Shown here in pieces: positions 63,622-64,000 of a stretch of 64,000 nt of DNA. The notes beneath the pieces were generated by a model. It made no database searches and had not been told where the DNA came from. It saw only the letters and a program-made list of their open reading frames with translations. The position numbers and the translations under genes are program-made. This DNA comes from an uncultured Alphaproteobacteria bacterium. Its GTDB lineage: Bacteria; Pseudomonadota; Alphaproteobacteria; Thalassobaculales; Thalassobaculaceae. Location: positions 1 through 64,000 of the forward strand of contig CALMRI010000029.1 of assembly GCA_937776645.1 (NCBI GenBank), in the 5' to 3' direction. Numbering within the stretch: the first letter of the stretch is position 1; each line of letters begins with the position of its first letter.

Positions 63622-64000
63622 TCAGCCACCACGCGATCCCTTGGCAACGATCTTGTCGCGGATGGACAGGATGCGCTCGGCTCGGGCGACCACCGGGACA
63701 TCGATCATCTTGCCCTCGAAGGCAACCGCGCCGTCGCCGGCGGCCATGGCGGCGTCATAGGCGGCGACCATGCCCTCGGCTCGGGCGATTTCCGCCGAGC
63801 TTGGAGTGAAGGCTTCGTTCAGGATTGGCACTTGTCGGGGATGGATGCAGGCGCCGCCGTCAAAGCCAAGCCGGCGGGCCATCATCACGTTCTCGCGGAA
63901 CAGGTCGAGATTTGTGAACTCGGCGATCGAGCCGGGATAACCGATAGGCATTACCCCGGCCTCTCGGGCCGCCACCTGGACCCCCTGGTAATAGCTGAGC
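63622..64000 (-). CDS. HpcH/HpaI-family lyase, CitE/malyl-CoA lyase-like (3' end only)
   Basis: Partial: the frame is open to the window edge, which carries the upstream codons (LSYYQGVQVAAREAGVMPIG). Seen here are GVMPIGYPGSIAEFTNLDLF, GFDGGACIHPRQVPILNEAF (IHPxQ, the acyl-CoA-binding end of the CitE family) and EGKMIDVPVVARAERIL. The family makes or cleaves malyl-CoA/methylmalyl-CoA or hydrolyses it. The last 126 residues are present. Between it and ettA (63308-63621) nothing else is recognised. Confidence 0.85.
   Translation of the reverse strand, partial: LSYYQGVQVAAREAGVMPIGYPGSIAEFTNLDLFRENVMMARRLGFDGGACIHPRQVPILNEAFTPSSAEIARAEGMVAAYDAAMAAGDGAVAFEGKMIDVPVVARAERILSIRDKIVAKGSRGG

Overview
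The window looks like a chromosomal segment of a GC-rich alphaproteobacterium, probably of the Rhodospirillales type. This is inferred from the gene content: tandem DUF1127 modules, PcrA-type UvrD, EttA, MlaA/MlaC, CaiB-type CoA transferase, LLM flavoenzyme, haloalkane dehalogenase and many Fe/2-oxoglutarate oxygenases. No rRNA, tRNA or CRISPR array was seen. The window has two characters. About 44-64 kb is compact and mostly housekeeping or catabolic. About 4.5-43 kb is loose, rich in decayed genes and in broken insertion sequences, as expected for a lineage in an early or ongoing phase of gene loss (an inference).

Layout. 0-4.5 kb: a leftward polyamine-type ABC importer (ATPase, binding protein, a strong terminator, a frameshifted permease, a second permease). 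5-19.4 kb: an unusual protein with a duplicated domain fused to a carboxymuconolactone-decarboxylase (CMD) domain, a cysteine-synthase-like enzyme, an epimerase, a methyltransferase, enoyl-CoA hydratase, a Rieske oxygenase, YghU-type GST, and a three-gene set (unrecognised 517-residue protein, GH105-like hydrolase, ThuA-like protein). 19.4-34.6 kb: a segment bounded by two 670-bp, apparently identical, oppositely oriented, non-autonomous IS6-derived elements. It holds an NTF2-FMO monooxygenase, an amidase, a GST, a CmcJ/NvfI-like oxygenase (frameshifted), a PhyH-like dioxygenase, a methyltransferase, a flavin-oxidase-fold protein, two CMD proteins, and relics of ParB, terminase, acyl-CoA ligase, IS3, IS630 and IS256 genes. 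34.8-43.5 kb: TauD dioxygenase, a broken serine recombinase next to a 23-bp perfect palindrome, an arginine:glycine-amidinotransferase-like enzyme, CoA transferase, aldo/keto reductase, relics of 2-hydroxychromene-2-carboxylate isomerase and TauE, and a frameshifted Asp/Glu-racemase-superfamily enzyme.

43.5-50.8 kb: a leftward catabolic run: aminopeptidase P, enoyl-CoA hydratase, a LinB-like haloalkane dehalogenase with all five key residues, an OYE/FadH-like flavoenzyme, a GNAT, then an LLM oxidoreductase. The last three carry single-base frameshifts. 51-64 kb: tandem DUF1127 protein, prmA, uvrD/pcrA, ClC channel, GNAT, thioesterase relic, BASS-like transporter, mlaA-mlaC, ettA and the 3' end of a CitE-like lyase.

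Most interesting leads: the duplicated-domain/CMD fusion (4996-6177); the identical inverted 670-bp elements and their ancestral deletion junction shared with a third copy; the palindrome that mirrors a recombinase start onto a second ATG; the unknown+GH105+ThuA cassette; the amidinotransferase; and the dense cluster of frameshifts at 43.2-45.4 kb, which needs read-level verification.
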